Origin: Firmicutes bacterium HGW-Firmicutes-16 | Lineage (GTDB): Bacteria; Bacillota; Clostridia; Oscillospirales; Oscillospiraceae | Length of the DNA: 64,000 bases | Direction of reading: 5' to 3' | NCBI GenBank assembly: GCA_002841545.1 | Contig: PGZZ01000003.1 | Location: 1-64,000 of the forward strand | Shown here: one piece after another, positions 55,658 to 64,000 of the stretch | How positions within the stretch are numbered: position 1 is the first letter of the stretch | Layout: every line of letters starts with the position of its first letter | Program-made: the position numbers and the translations under genes | Notes under the pieces: generated by a model | Told to the model about the DNA's origin: nothing | Database searches by the model: none | The model's input: only the letters and a program-made list of their open reading frames with translations

Positions 55658-56578
55658 CTAATCGCCTTTCAATCTCCGAGTAACAGTTGAAAGCATACTG
55701 TTAAGAATCATCCCGGACACAATTAAAAATATACCGATTGCACCCAGCAAATCCGGAGGGGTGTCCCCAAGGAACAGAATACCTCCCAACAGAGTAAATA
55801 TGACTTCCCCCGATTGTGTTGATTCTATCACCGCTAGCTGCTTATGGTTTGACTTCACCAAATCGGTGGCTTTAAAAAACATTAGAGTAGCAGCAGCCCC
55901 GGAAAGCATTGCAACACAAAAGGCCTGCAGGATCTGACTGACAGAGGGAGCTCCGGCCTTTACCAACCCGAATGTGGATAGAATAAGCCAAAACGGGAGG
56001 CTACATAATGTCATTCCGTATGTTCGTTCGACGGTAGTTAGCTGATCTCCACTGATTTCCATCATTTTTCTGTTTCCTAGCGGATAGGAGATGGCCGCCA
56101 AGAGGATAGGAACAAGTGTTAAGAGTGTCGTATGTATATCCAAATTCACAACATTTTGTGCCTGCAGGAGAAAAACTCCAATTAAAATGACTCCCGAAGC
56201 GCATAAATTTTTCATCGGCACACGCTTATGAAATAAAGGCGACATCAACACACCCATTACAATGGTCAGTTGCCAAGAGGCCGCAATCAGCCAGGATTCT
56301 CCGTAATCACCTGCATAAGAAAGCGACGCATAAAAAACCCCAAATCCAACCGTGCTCCATATAAGCCAAGTTGAGGGACTTTTTTGTATGACCTGATGGA
56401 CATGCTGAAATCCATGTCGTTTTCCAACAATCAGAGCCAAAATTGGAAAGACAAATAAGTAGCGAAGGCTTGCGCTCCAAATCCAGTTACCCCCGGACAG
56501 ATGCATGCTCCGATTGAGAACAAATGTAAACGCAAAGAAAAACGAGCCTGCAATACCTAAGAGAAATGCTTTTTTCAT
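55658..56578 (-). CDS. EamA/DMT-type membrane transporter
   Basis: A 306-aa protein with about ten membrane helices in two five-helix halves (MKKAFLLGIAGSFFFAFTFV...; ...LAVIESTQSGEVIFTLLGGI). It belongs to the multidrug resistance efflux transporter group of the drug/metabolite superfamily. The substrate is unknown. AAGGAG lies about 15 bases before the ATG. It is divergent from the SDR gene, with promoters for both in 56579-56830. Confidence 0.85.
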   Translation of the reverse strand: MKKAFLLGIAGSFFFAFTFVLNRSMHLSGGNWIWSASLRYLFVFPILALIVGKRHGFQHVHQVIQKSPSTWLIWSTVGFGVFYASLSYAGDYGESWLIAASWQLTIVMGVLMSPLFHKRVPMKNLCASGVILIGVFLLQAQNVVNLDIHTTLLTLVPILLAAISYPLGNRKMMEISGDQLTTVERTYGMTLCSLPFWLILSTFGLVKAGAPSVSQILQAFCVAMLSGAAATLMFFKATDLVKSNHKQLAVIESTQSGEVIFTLLGGILFLGDTPPDLLGAIGIFLIVSGMILNSMLSTVTRRLKGD

Positions 56579-56830
56579 GTTGGTTTCTGCTTACTCCTTT
56601 CGTGAAATCGCTGGATAGAAAGGGGGCTAATCTCACATCATGCTCTTTCACAATTCTGAGAATTATAACTGTTTTTTGCGTGGTTAATTTTTTATCTTAT
56701 CAATAAACTAATCATATTAAAAAATATCTGTTTCGATAAAAAATATTGTAGTATAATATCTCCGACCTTAACTTGTTATGAGGCTGTTTTACTGGGAGAA
56801 AATCGGACAATTAAGAGGAGAAGGGATTAT

Positions 56831-57616
56831 ATGAATATCGATAATAAGGTAATTCTGATCACTGGCGCTTCTTCAGGAATAGGGCGAGCGACGGCTTTAA
56901 TGATGGCCGGACACAACAATAGACTTGTTATAGTTGCTAGAAGAGAAAATCTGCTTCGGGAGGTATCCGCAAAAATCAGAGACCAGGGAAGCGAATGCCT
57001 GTACTTTGCAGGAGACGCAATGGATGAGCAGTTCGGCGAATACGTCGTGCGGAAAACCGTTGAAGCGTACGGAGGAATAGACATAGCCATCATGGTTGTA
57101 GGGATAGGGCCTCCTTCCAACACCTTGACCGCTTCCTCGGAGAAAATCAAATTTTGCATGGATGCGAACTTCGATACTTTCATAAATTTCTATGTGCCGA
57201 TAATGAGACAAATGAAAACCCAGAAGACCGAATGCATGATAAGCCATGTCAACTCGCTAGCTTCATTTTTCGGGGTGCCCATGCAGGGTGATTATGTGGC
57301 GGCAAAGGGCGGAGTCCGCCTTTTCCTTGATACTGCACGCATGGAGCTCAAGCACTTCGGATATAAAAACATTCACATTCAGACGATACATCCGTCTTTT
57401 GTAGATACAGAAGCTGTCCGGAACGACGGCATTCCAGCTCCAGGCGAAATCAGCGAAGAAAAATCCGCCGAGTACATAATCAAGGGAATAAAGAAAAACA
57501 CAAAGCGCAATATGTTCCCATTTACCCCCGCGCTGCTCACCAGGCTGTCGGTAAGAGTTTTTACCGACTGGCTGATAACGAAAGTCGAGCTTTCACAGAC
57601 TCCGAAAAATTACTAA
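56831..57616 (+). CDS. Short-chain dehydrogenase/reductase
   Basis: A 261-aa SDR. The cofactor motif is ITGASSGIGRATA, the acidic/basic residue pattern (IVARRENL) suggests NADP(H), and the catalytic residues are Ser in HVNSLAS and Tyr-x3-Lys in DYVAAKGG. The C-terminal stretch (TPALLTRLSVRVFTDWLI) is hydrophobic and amphipathic, as in membrane-associated lipid reductases such as 3-ketodihydrosphingosine reductase-like proteins. A -10 TATAAT lies at 56752-56757 and AGAGGAG precedes the ATG. The substrate is unknown. Confidence 0.9.
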   Translation: MNIDNKVILITGASSGIGRATALMMAGHNNRLVIVARRENLLREVSAKIRDQGSECLYFAGDAMDEQFGEYVVRKTVEAYGGIDIAIMVVGIGPPSNTLTASSEKIKFCMDANFDTFINFYVPIMRQMKTQKTECMISHVNSLASFFGVPMQGDYVAAKGGVRLFLDTARMELKHFGYKNIHIQTIHPSFVDTEAVRNDGIPAPGEISEEKSAEYIIKGIKKNTKRNMFPFTPALLTRLSVRVFTDWLITKVELSQTPKNY

Positions 57617-57650
57617 CTATTTACATTCTTTGATTTGTTTCAAAACCAGA

Positions 57651-57912
57651 ACTCATTTTATTGATAATAACATCGCCGAAGAATTGGAAACGCCTAAGCA
57701 GCCGAAACGCATCGTCAGATGCTGACGTTAGAGGGTTCCGCACGGCTGCTCATGAGACAAGAACCAGTTCCATGCGAGATAATAGCATTATTACAATTTT
57801 CTTGAACTGTCCTTTGCGCTTGTCCAAATTGGCATCATTAAATATAGACCAAGTGAATACAGATGTGTTATCGGTTATTGGCAAAGGCAAAAAAGACGAG
57901 AGATTTACATGA
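57651..57912 (+). pseudogene. Tyrosine recombinase (XerC-like) fragment
   Basis: Two pieces in the same frame, separated by a stop-ridden segment: IAEELETPKQPKRIV (before a TGA), and RDNSIITIFLNCPLRLSKLA...VIGKGKKDERF, which matches the start of a recombinase catalytic domain (usual RDYAIITLFLNCGLRLSEL). The catalytic Arg is kept, but the remainder of the gene is gone. It lies directly after the SDR gene. Confidence 0.65.
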
Positions 57913-58047
57913 CACAGGCTGTTAAGCAGTCTTTATCGCAGTGACTTCCACTAAGGGCATCGATTTCCGATAGGAATCAGGGATACTTTCCCGCTAGACA
58001 GCGCATCCCTGGCCACGGTTTCGTGCTATGGGATTATCCAACCAAAG

Positions 58048-58080
58048 GCAGCCGAGATGTTTCTTCTCGGTTGCTTTTTT
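58048..58080 (+). terminator. Intrinsic terminator after the recombinase scrap
   Basis: GCAGCCGAGA (58048-58057) pairs with TCTCGGTTGC (58065-58074, one G-U pair) and is followed by six Ts. It terminates rightward transcription from the SDR side. No other gene is seen in 57913-58193. Confidence 0.85.
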
Positions 58081-58193
58081 GCATGCCTTTACTCGAATAA
58101 TTCGCTAATCATAATGAGCAAATCAATCTGCTGGACTGCGCTGAAAAAAGGTCAGTGGTTACTGCAAAGTCATCTACATAGAAAACACTTGTT

Positions 58194-58370
58194 TTAAGCA
58201 GCTTCGCCGACTCGATTCTTTCTTCTGTATGCAACCGGACTCAGATAACCCAGCACTGAATGCATACGCTTCCGATTGTAAAAACAGCTCTACATACGAG
58301 AAAATCCCGCCTAACTTCTTCCATTGTAGCATAACGCCGCCGGTAGATGCACTCTTTTTTCAACGTTGCG
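58194..58370 (-). pseudogene. IS3-family transposase C-terminal fragment
   Basis: On the minus strand, LKKECIYRRRYATMEEVRRD, then IFSYVELF, then FYNRKRMHSVLGYLSPVAYR reads in three frames, ending EAA and stop at 58194. This is the end of an IS3-type (OrfB) integrase, disrupted by two single-base indels. The catalytic core and terminal repeats are absent. The following 58371-58598 is the promoter region of the acyl-CoA dehydrogenase. Confidence 0.75.
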
Positions 58371-58598
58371 AAAAATAGCTGTTACCTGCGTTTTTGGGCT
58401 TAATTTGTAGCCTGACGAAAAACCAAAAGTTCATCTATTTACACAAAAGCGTTGTTTGTTTTTGAATGATAGGCTTTAGCTATTGATTAATGTTTTAGGT
58501 ACTAGGAGTTCCGATTGGAGCTTGGCGGGCTGCAATGATATGATTTATACAGCAAATTACAATTATTTGTAAAATTACAACAGGAAGGATGAAGCGAT

Positions 58599-59741
58599 AT
58601 GAGTTTAATTTACACCGATGATCAAAAAGAACTCATCGAAATGGTCCGCAACATGGCCGAAAAGGAAATCAAGCCCCATGTAGCGGAATGCGATGAAAAG
58701 GGAGAATGCCCAATTGAGCTGTTTAAGCCTGCAATCGATATGGGTCTGCATCTCCTGGAAATACCGGAAGAATACGGCGGCGAAGGCATGAGCTTTGAGA
58801 CCACCGCCATGGTTTTCGAAGAACTGGCGAAGGTTGATGCCGGTTATGCCGATACCATAGTCACAAACTTCGTTGCTCTCCGCAACGTTATCCTCGCAGG
58901 CACCCCGGATCAGGCACGCCGCTTCGCGGATGTCGTAGTACCAGGCAATTTCGCGTGCTTTGCAATCACCGAGCCAGGTGCGGGCTCCGACGCAAGTGCT
59001 CTGCGTGCGACCGCTGTCCGCGACGGTGACGACTATATACTAAATGGCACAAAGACATTCGCTACAAATGGCGCGTGCGCAAGCATCTATGTCAGCTTTT
59101 TCAAAACCGACCCCGCTGCAGGCAAGAAGGGCATCTCCGCTTTCATGATTGACCGCAACAACAAGGGACTCATTGTCGGCGCGCATGAAAACAAAATGGG
59201 CTTCCGTCTGTCGAATACCACCGAGCTTGTCTTCGACAACGTCCGCGTTCCCGCGTCAAACCGTATAGGTGAAGAGGGTGAGGGCCTCCACATTGCGCTC
59301 AATGCGCTGAACCTATCCCGTGCGTTCATCGCGACCCTCGGCGTTGGCATAATGCAGCGCGCTCTCGATGAGGCTATGGCTTATGCCATGCAGCGTCAGC
59401 AGTTCGGTCAACCGATTATCAAATTCCAGATGGTTCAGTCGATGCTCGCTGACATGGCTATCAAGATTGAAGCCTCGCGCTGCCTTGTCAACAACACGAT
59501 GAAACTCATGGACGCAGGTCAGCTCGTTCAAAAGGAAGGCGCCATCACCAAAACTTTTGTAACGGACTGCATGCAGGAAGTTACCTCAAACGCCGTCCAG
59601 ATTTTAGGTGGCTATGGCTACAGCAAAGAATATCCGGTGGAGAAGCTTATGCGTGATTCGAAGATATTCCAAATCTTCGAAGGCACTAACCAGATACAGA
59701 GACTGACCATCGCAAAGGCACTCGAACGGGAATATAGATAA
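58599..59741 (+). CDS. Acyl-CoA dehydrogenase
   Basis: A 380-aa FAD enzyme that oxidises acyl-CoA to enoyl-CoA. The family signatures are AITEPGAGSDASALRATAVR, FATNGACASIYVSF and the C-terminal QILGGYGYSKEYPVEKLMRD, with the catalytic Glu in QIFEGTNQIQ near residue 366. Length is usual for short-chain/butyryl types. GGAAGGATG precedes the ATG. The acyl-CoA ligase follows, then a desulfoferrodoxin-like gene: a probable operon for activating and oxidising an organic acid. Confidence 0.93.
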   Translation: MSLIYTDDQKELIEMVRNMAEKEIKPHVAECDEKGECPIELFKPAIDMGLHLLEIPEEYGGEGMSFETTAMVFEELAKVDAGYADTIVTNFVALRNVILAGTPDQARRFADVVVPGNFACFAITEPGAGSDASALRATAVRDGDDYILNGTKTFATNGACASIYVSFFKTDPAAGKKGISAFMIDRNNKGLIVGAHENKMGFRLSNTTELVFDNVRVPASNRIGEEGEGLHIALNALNLSRAFIATLGVGIMQRALDEAMAYAMQRQQFGQPIIKFQMVQSMLADMAIKIEASRCLVNNTMKLMDAGQLVQKEGAITKTFVTDCMQEVTSNAVQILGGYGYSKEYPVEKLMRDSKIFQIFEGTNQIQRLTIAKALEREYR

Positions 59742-59787
59742 AATCCCATTTTCAGCGTTAAGCGCAGAATTGTGCGGAAAGGCGGCT

Positions 59788-61449
59788 TTGGTTTTGAACG
59801 GAGTAAAGATAAATAAGTCTCTGAAAAAGCTGTATGAAGAGAAGGGATACTGGAAAAGCGCAACACTGCTAAATCGCTGGAAAGATTCTGTTTCACAGTT
59901 CGGCGGTCGGGAATTCGTCTCGGATGATCACGGGATTCGCTATAACTATTCCCAGCTCGACGAAAAAGCGGACGCGCTCGCAGGCTTCCTTGAAAAGTGC
60001 GGCATAGGCCCTGAGGATGTGGTGAGCTTTCAAATACCGCCCCGAAGCGAATTTGTGATAACGCTCTTCGCTTGTCTTAAGATCGGCGCCGTGCCCGCTC
60101 CTCTGGGTATGTGCTTTGTTGACGACGAGCTGAAAGGCCTTCTTTCCATGCTGGGAAGCAGCCTGCATATCAGCACCGCTACTTACAGAGTCTCGAACCG
60201 CACAGAAATGATGCTGAGGCTAAAAAACGAGCTTCATTTGCTCCGCGACCTCATTTTCGTTTGCGATAGCGAATCCGAAATAGCTGCTCTGCCCGAAGGT
60301 GCGGGGGACTTAAAAGAGATAATTGCCTACACTACCCCTCCCCCAAAAGCATCGCCTGCGACTGGCGACGACGTAGCTCTGATACTCTGCACCTCTGGTA
60401 CGACAAAGGGTTGCAAGGCTGTGATGTACACCCACAACAACATCATTTACAGTGAGGAAGTATTCAACGAGACGCTGGGTCTGACGGACGAGGACAGTAT
60501 CTTCATGCCCGCGCCTTTGAGTCACGCGACTGGACTCCACCATGGAATAATCTCCCCTATGCTCCGCGGCGGCAGACTGGTTCTTGAGGAAAGGTTCAGC
60601 TGCTCTGAAGCCGTTAGGATCATGAACAGGGAGAGATGTACCTATTCCATGGGGGCAACCCCGTTCATCTATGACCTTTTGAAGCAGCTTGAGGAATCGG
60701 GAAGCAGTCTGCCCTATCTGCGCTTCTATATCTGCGGCGGTGCTCCGGTTCCCAAAGAACTTGTGCAGAGAGGTTGGAGCAAATTTGAGATACTCGTCTG
60801 CGAATGCTACGGCTCGACCGAGAGCGTTCCGCACGTTTGCGTACGCCCCGAAGAGTGCCTTGATAACCTCGGAAAATGGTCAGGGCGTGCAATGGGCGCA
60901 ATCGAAGTCCGCATCGTTGACAAGAACAGACAGCCTGTCCCTCCCGGTGTTATAGGAGAGGAAGCCTCACGGGGACCCAATGTTTTCGTGGGTTATCTTG
61001 GAGCGCCGGCTCTGACTGACGCGGCGCTCGACGATGAGGGCTGGTTCTATTCCGGAGACCTATGTGTTTCCGACGAAAATGGGAACATCAAGATGGTTGG
61101 GAGAGAAAAAGACATCATCATCCGTGGCGGCGAAAACCTGAACTCGAACGACATAAACGAGAATCTCGAGGGCTGTCCAGGTGTTGCCGACCACACGGTC
61201 ATCGGTGTGCCTGACGAGCGCCTTGGAGAGCGCATCTGCGCTTTCGTCGCGCTTGCCCCTGGAACTGAAACTGTTACTAAAGAGGATATCATCGCCTATC
61301 TACAGAGCAAAAAAGTACATAAGCGCCACTGGCCCGAACGCATTGAGATCATAGAAAAAATCCCGCGCACCGAGAGCGGGAAGGTAAAAAAACATGTACT
61401 TGCGGGTGAACTCGCAAAACGTATGAGTAGGGAGGCGGACAAAGCATGA
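59788..61449 (+). CDS. AMP-forming acyl-CoA synthetase
   Basis: A protein of about 553 aa in the ANL superfamily. The P-loop is LILCTSGTTKGCKA near residue 205, motif A5 ECYGSTESVP, then GWFYSGDL and GREKDIIIRGGENL, and the C-terminal Lys in TESGKVKK. N-terminal sequence YWKSATLLNRWKD resembles aryl/2-enoate ligases of the DhbE/CaiC type. Start is uncertain: TTG 59788 follows GGAAAGG by five bases; TTG 59794 and TTG 59770 are alternatives. Its last four bases overlap the next gene. The acid activated is unknown. Confidence 0.9.
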   Translation: MVLNGVKINKSLKKLYEEKGYWKSATLLNRWKDSVSQFGGREFVSDDHGIRYNYSQLDEKADALAGFLEKCGIGPEDVVSFQIPPRSEFVITLFACLKIGAVPAPLGMCFVDDELKGLLSMLGSSLHISTATYRVSNRTEMMLRLKNELHLLRDLIFVCDSESEIAALPEGAGDLKEIIAYTTPPPKASPATGDDVALILCTSGTTKGCKAVMYTHNNIIYSEEVFNETLGLTDEDSIFMPAPLSHATGLHHGIISPMLRGGRLVLEERFSCSEAVRIMNRERCTYSMGATPFIYDLLKQLEESGSSLPYLRFYICGGAPVPKELVQRGWSKFEILVCECYGSTESVPHVCVRPEECLDNLGKWSGRAMGAIEVRIVDKNRQPVPPGVIGEEASRGPNVFVGYLGAPALTDAALDDEGWFYSGDLCVSDENGNIKMVGREKDIIIRGGENLNSNDINENLEGCPGVADHTVIGVPDERLGERICAFVALAPGTETVTKEDIIAYLQSKKVHKRHWPERIEIIEKIPRTESGKVKKHVLAGELAKRMSREADKA

Positions 61450-61997
61450 GCGATGCAAAGCGTATCGGCCCTTGCCGTTATCTGGCTGCTTCAAAGCCGC
61501 AAATTAAGAGACCCCCAGTGTCGTTTTACCGCTGCCCCATCTGCGGTACGGTACTCAGGGGCTCGTTTCCTGAAGGCAAGGTCTGCGAGGTTCTTTGCTG
61601 CGGGACAAAAGCCGAAAGGCTTTTGACGAAGCCTACGGAGAAACTGCCGGATGACAGAACGCTCAGCTATGATATTGTCGGCGGCCTGAACGAAAACTGT
61701 GTACGTGTGTTCTGGGAAGGCAAAAAACCCGACTGGCTCTATCTAGAGACCTTCACGGGCGGACAGTATATGTATATAAAAAAGCGCCCTCCCGCGGTGT
61801 TCGCTCTCGCAGGTGAGGACGCCTATGCTTATTGTGACAAGAACCCGTGTGAAAAATGCAGCTTTCGCTGTAAAAATGGGTTCGTACTGTACGCGTGGTA
61901 CGAGGGCGAGGGGCTCTATTCCCTGCAGCTCAATCAAATTGCCTCCACCCCAGGAAGCTCGGCGAATACGACCAGAAAGCCGCAACGTAGTCAATGA
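61446..61997 (+). CDS. Desulfoferrodoxin-like protein lacking histidine
   Basis: A 183-aa protein. The N-terminal part has a rubredoxin-like four-cysteine site (YRCPICG ... CEVLCCGT). The second part resembles the superoxide reductase fold (VRVFWEGKKPDWLYLETFTG ... AYAYCDKNPC), keeping the cysteine ligand but none of the four histidines: the whole protein contains no His. Extra cysteines follow (CEKCSFRC). It is coupled to the acyl-CoA ligase (ATGA overlap) and its last 68 bp overlap the end of the convergent lysR gene. An electron-transfer or zinc role in the acyl-CoA pathway is possible; superoxide reductase activity is unlikely. Confidence 0.6.
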   Translation: MSDAKRIGPCRYLAASKPQIKRPPVSFYRCPICGTVLRGSFPEGKVCEVLCCGTKAERLLTKPTEKLPDDRTLSYDIVGGLNENCVRVFWEGKKPDWLYLETFTGGQYMYIKKRPPAVFALAGEDAYAYCDKNPCEKCSFRCKNGFVLYAWYEGEGLYSLQLNQIASTPGSSANTTRKPQRSQ

Positions 61998-62844
61998 AGC
62001 TCTCGACCGCGTGGCACTTATAGGCTTTCTGGTTGAATGCCATGTGAACGACGCGGAAATCATCCGGTACCTCGAGAAGTGGTATTGCGACGAGATCATT
62101 GAACTGACGTATGCTTGGAGTTTGCAGAATTACGGCGACGCTGTTTGAAATAGACGCGATACCGCTCATATCCAACTCGTTTGAATACTGGTGAGCGGCC
62201 TTGAGCCCGTGCTCCTCCAGAAGTTTCGCGATCTTTTTCCCAATTGGCTGCTCAGTATGGTAAGAAAGCAGCTCATAGCCGTGCAGTTGTGTGAACTTCA
62301 GATGGGGTTCCTTTGCAAGCTGATGATTCTTGCTTACGACTACCACCAGAGGCTGCTGGAGTACCGGCACGAAAAACAGGTCGGGGGCGTCTTCAACCGG
62401 CGAGCAGAACCCGATGTCCCAGACACCGCTCTGAATGGCGGAAACTATTGCGTTGGTCTGCTCCTGATGGATGATGAACTTCACGTTACTGCCCTTCTCG
62501 GAGATAAATGAGCGAATTACCATGGGCAGATAATCTCCCTGAATGGTAGAAATACTGCCGATATCCACAGTTCCGCTCAATGCCCCGGCGTGCTCTTTTG
62601 CCACCTCGATGCCTCTTTCGAGAAACTGCAGAGAATTGCAGACGTACTGGTAAAACTCCTTGCCGTATTTGGTCAGATACACGTTCCTGCCGCGCTTTTC
62701 AAACAGAGACATCCCCAGTTCGTCCTCCAAATTGGCGATTGCCCCGCTGAGACTGGGCTGAGTGATATAGAGTTCCTGAGACGCCTGCGTGTAATGCTGA
62801 AGCTCGGCGAGCTTGCGGAAATAGTAGAGCTGTGAGAGATTCAT
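61930..62844 (-). CDS. LysR-family transcriptional regulator
   Basis: A 304-aa regulator: N-terminal winged HTH (YFRKLAELQHYTQASQELYI...PSLSGAIANLEDELG) and a C-terminal two-lobe substrate-binding domain (about 90-295). The CysL/CatR-like architecture senses small ligands. GGAGGTG precedes the ATG. It lies between the acyl-CoA operon and a second acyl-CoA dehydrogenase, reading away from the latter, so it probably controls the 63194 gene from the shared 349-bp region, and perhaps the convergent operon too. Confidence 0.92.
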   Translation of the reverse strand: MNLSQLYYFRKLAELQHYTQASQELYITQPSLSGAIANLEDELGMSLFEKRGRNVYLTKYGKEFYQYVCNSLQFLERGIEVAKEHAGALSGTVDIGSISTIQGDYLPMVIRSFISEKGSNVKFIIHQEQTNAIVSAIQSGVWDIGFCSPVEDAPDLFFVPVLQQPLVVVVSKNHQLAKEPHLKFTQLHGYELLSYHTEQPIGKKIAKLLEEHGLKAAHQYSNELDMSGIASISNSVAVILQTPSIRQFNDLVAIPLLEVPDDFRVVHMAFNQKAYKCHAVESFIDYVAAFWSYSPSFLGWRQFD

Positions 62845-63193
62845 GTTTTCACCTCCGAGGTCTTAAATCGCTTATAATGATTATCCGTACAACCAACACC
62901 AGATAAATATATCGTTCTTTTTTGAGTATAAAGATACTTTGCCCGGAATGTCAATCCCCTATGGCCTTATTCCCATAAATTAGATTAGGAAAAATGGAGA
63001 TTTATAGGCTGTACCTATTAATTCTGCAAAGAATGTTAAATTAATTGCAATTGGACAGTTAATCCTGCGGAGACTACACTGATACTTGGAACTGACTAGA
63101 TAGAACAGTTTTTTTATTCCAATAACTACAGCAATATCGCTAATTTGCAGTGTATTTGATTGGTAATATTACATGAAATAAGGAGTGCTAACA
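62845..63193. promoter_or_regulatory. Divergent promoter region lysR / acyl-CoA dehydrogenase
   Basis: This 349-bp AT-rich gap has no gene. It holds partly symmetric TTATTCCCATAAATTAGAT (around 62965) of the T-N11-A type bound by LysR proteins, and the dehydrogenase ribosome site AGGAGTG at its right end. A specific operator is not proven. Confidence 0.4.
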
Positions 63194-64000
63194 ATGAAAA
63201 TGACTAAACAGGAATTCAATAACTATTTGCTGAAGATTCGCGCACTTGCCGAAGGTCCCTTTGACGAGATGCAGAAGGAAATTGAAGTAACAAATACCTT
63301 CCCTGCGGAATTCTATAAGCTCGCCATAGAGAATGACCTTTACCGCTTTGCTCTTCCGGAGAAATACGGCGGATTCGGACTTTCCGAAAAGCAGATACTA
63401 ATGGTTCAGGAAGAGTTCAGCCGTGGCCCCGGCGGAATGCGTATGCACCTCCATCACGCGGCAGACCTTGACTGGCGTATTCTCGATGATTTCGGTAGCG
63501 AAGAACTGAAGTCTCAGTATATGGACAAGTTCCAGGACAAGACCCTATATTCAAACTTTGCACTCACCGAAGCCTCTGGCGGCACGGGAGCCGACATTCA
63601 CACAACCGCTGTCAAGGATGGCGATTATTATGTGATTAACGGCGAAAAGACACTCATCTCCCACACCGACTGCTCTGACTTCACGTATCTTATAGTCTCC
63701 ACGGACCCTACCTCCGAAAAGGACAGCCGTCTTTCTGCGTTCTTTGTAGACGTTAACACTCCCGGCTATGAAATTGTTCCAATGTCCCACATGATGGGTT
63801 GCCGCGGTGCGGGTCACGCGGGACTTAAGTTCACCAACATGAGAGTACACAAGAATTTCCTTCTCGGCAAGGAAGGCATGGGCCTTGAGATCGCAATGCA
63901 TTCTCTGGCAGTTTCACGCGCTCACATAGCAGTTTCAAACCTCGGTATGGCACAGCGCATGCTCGAAATGACCATTCGCCGCGCAAAAGACCGTGTAACC
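63194..64000 (+). CDS. Acyl-CoA dehydrogenase, cut by the window end
   Basis: The first 269 codons of a second acyl-CoA dehydrogenase (MKMTKQEFNNYLLKIRALAE...). It shows ALPEKYGGFGLSEKQILMVQ, FALTEASGGTGADIHTTAVK with the FAD-binding pattern, and FFVDVNTPGYEIVPMSHMMG. It is not closely similar to the 58599 enzyme. AAGGAGTG precedes the ATG. The catalytic residue and C-terminus lie beyond 64000. It is divergent from the lysR gene, its likely regulator. Confidence 0.92.
   Translation, partial: MKMTKQEFNNYLLKIRALAEGPFDEMQKEIEVTNTFPAEFYKLAIENDLYRFALPEKYGGFGLSEKQILMVQEEFSRGPGGMRMHLHHAADLDWRILDDFGSEELKSQYMDKFQDKTLYSNFALTEASGGTGADIHTTAVKDGDYYVINGEKTLISHTDCSDFTYLIVSTDPTSEKDSRLSAFFVDVNTPGYEIVPMSHMMGCRGAGHAGLKFTNMRVHKNFLLGKEGMGLEIAMHSLAVSRAHIAVSNLGMAQRMLEMTIRRAKDRVT

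Noticed and set aside
61446-61997. Annotation as functional superoxide reductase
   Set aside because: All histidine iron ligands are missing.

Overview
The window is the replication-origin region of a low-to-medium GC Gram-positive chromosome (Bacillota, most likely class Clostridia, perhaps Oscillospirales-like). The evidence is the canonical order dnaA-oriC-dnaN-S4 protein-recF-remB-gyrB-gyrA, Gram-positive Shine-Dalgarno sequences before almost every gene, an initiator tRNA with encoded CCA, SLH-domain surface proteins and Tn1549-like mobilisation genes. No 16S sequence is present, so a finer assignment is not possible.

Layout. (1) 1-17.5 kb, chromosomal core: a leftward promoter at the left edge, a PrsA-type foldase lipoprotein and mfd on the minus strand, then dnaA, an oriC with DnaA-box-like sites and a DnaA-trio, dnaN, yaaA, recF, remB, gyrB, gyrA, rnhA, asnS (minus), cysK and the initiator tRNA-fMet. 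(2) 17.5-35.1 kb, an integrative mobilizable element inserted in the 3' end of that tRNA. Two identical 46-bp copies of the tRNA end bound it. Its left half holds a ribbon-helix-helix regulator, tyrosine integrase, Xis-like HTH protein, DUF927-like replication protein, a probable oriT, MobC, a relaxase and TnpV. There is no secretion system, so it would depend on a helper. Its AT-richer right half is a defence cargo: a small DUF3892-like gene behind a promoter faced by an antisense-RNA promoter, then a half HsdS, HsdM, DinD, a tail-anchored coiled-coil protein, full HsdS, a 53-residue protein, HsdR and a YgjP-type metalloprotease. (3) 35.1-41 kb, scraps of earlier insertions (serine-recombinase C-terminus, IS110 start, Mrr N-domain with an internal stop, a second piece of tRNA end) around a 1362-aa GLUG/SLH surface protein. 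(4) 41-57.6 kb, envelope and stress-response genes: a YcdB/SLH protein, a two-component system followed by a four-gene flavoprotein/methyltransferase/hydrolase/lipoprotein cluster, a YczE-like membrane protein with an XRE-cupin regulator, a LytTR-DUF3021-CPBP operon, a lactate/malate-type dehydrogenase, an EamA-type transporter and an SDR. (5) 57.6-64 kb: recombinase and IS3 remnants, then an acyl-CoA metabolism cluster (acyl-CoA dehydrogenase, AMP-forming acyl-CoA ligase, a histidine-free desulfoferrodoxin-like protein, a LysR regulator and a second acyl-CoA dehydrogenase cut by the window end).

The most notable signals are the convergent sense/antisense promoter pair heading the restriction cargo (25.5-25.65 kb), the restriction operon with DinD, a membrane-anchored coiled coil and a peptidase, two small proteins sharing a C-terminal motif at either end of that operon, the layered use of one tRNA as an insertion site, and the desulfoferrodoxin-like protein with no histidine. 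All statements come from reading the sequence; no database search was run.
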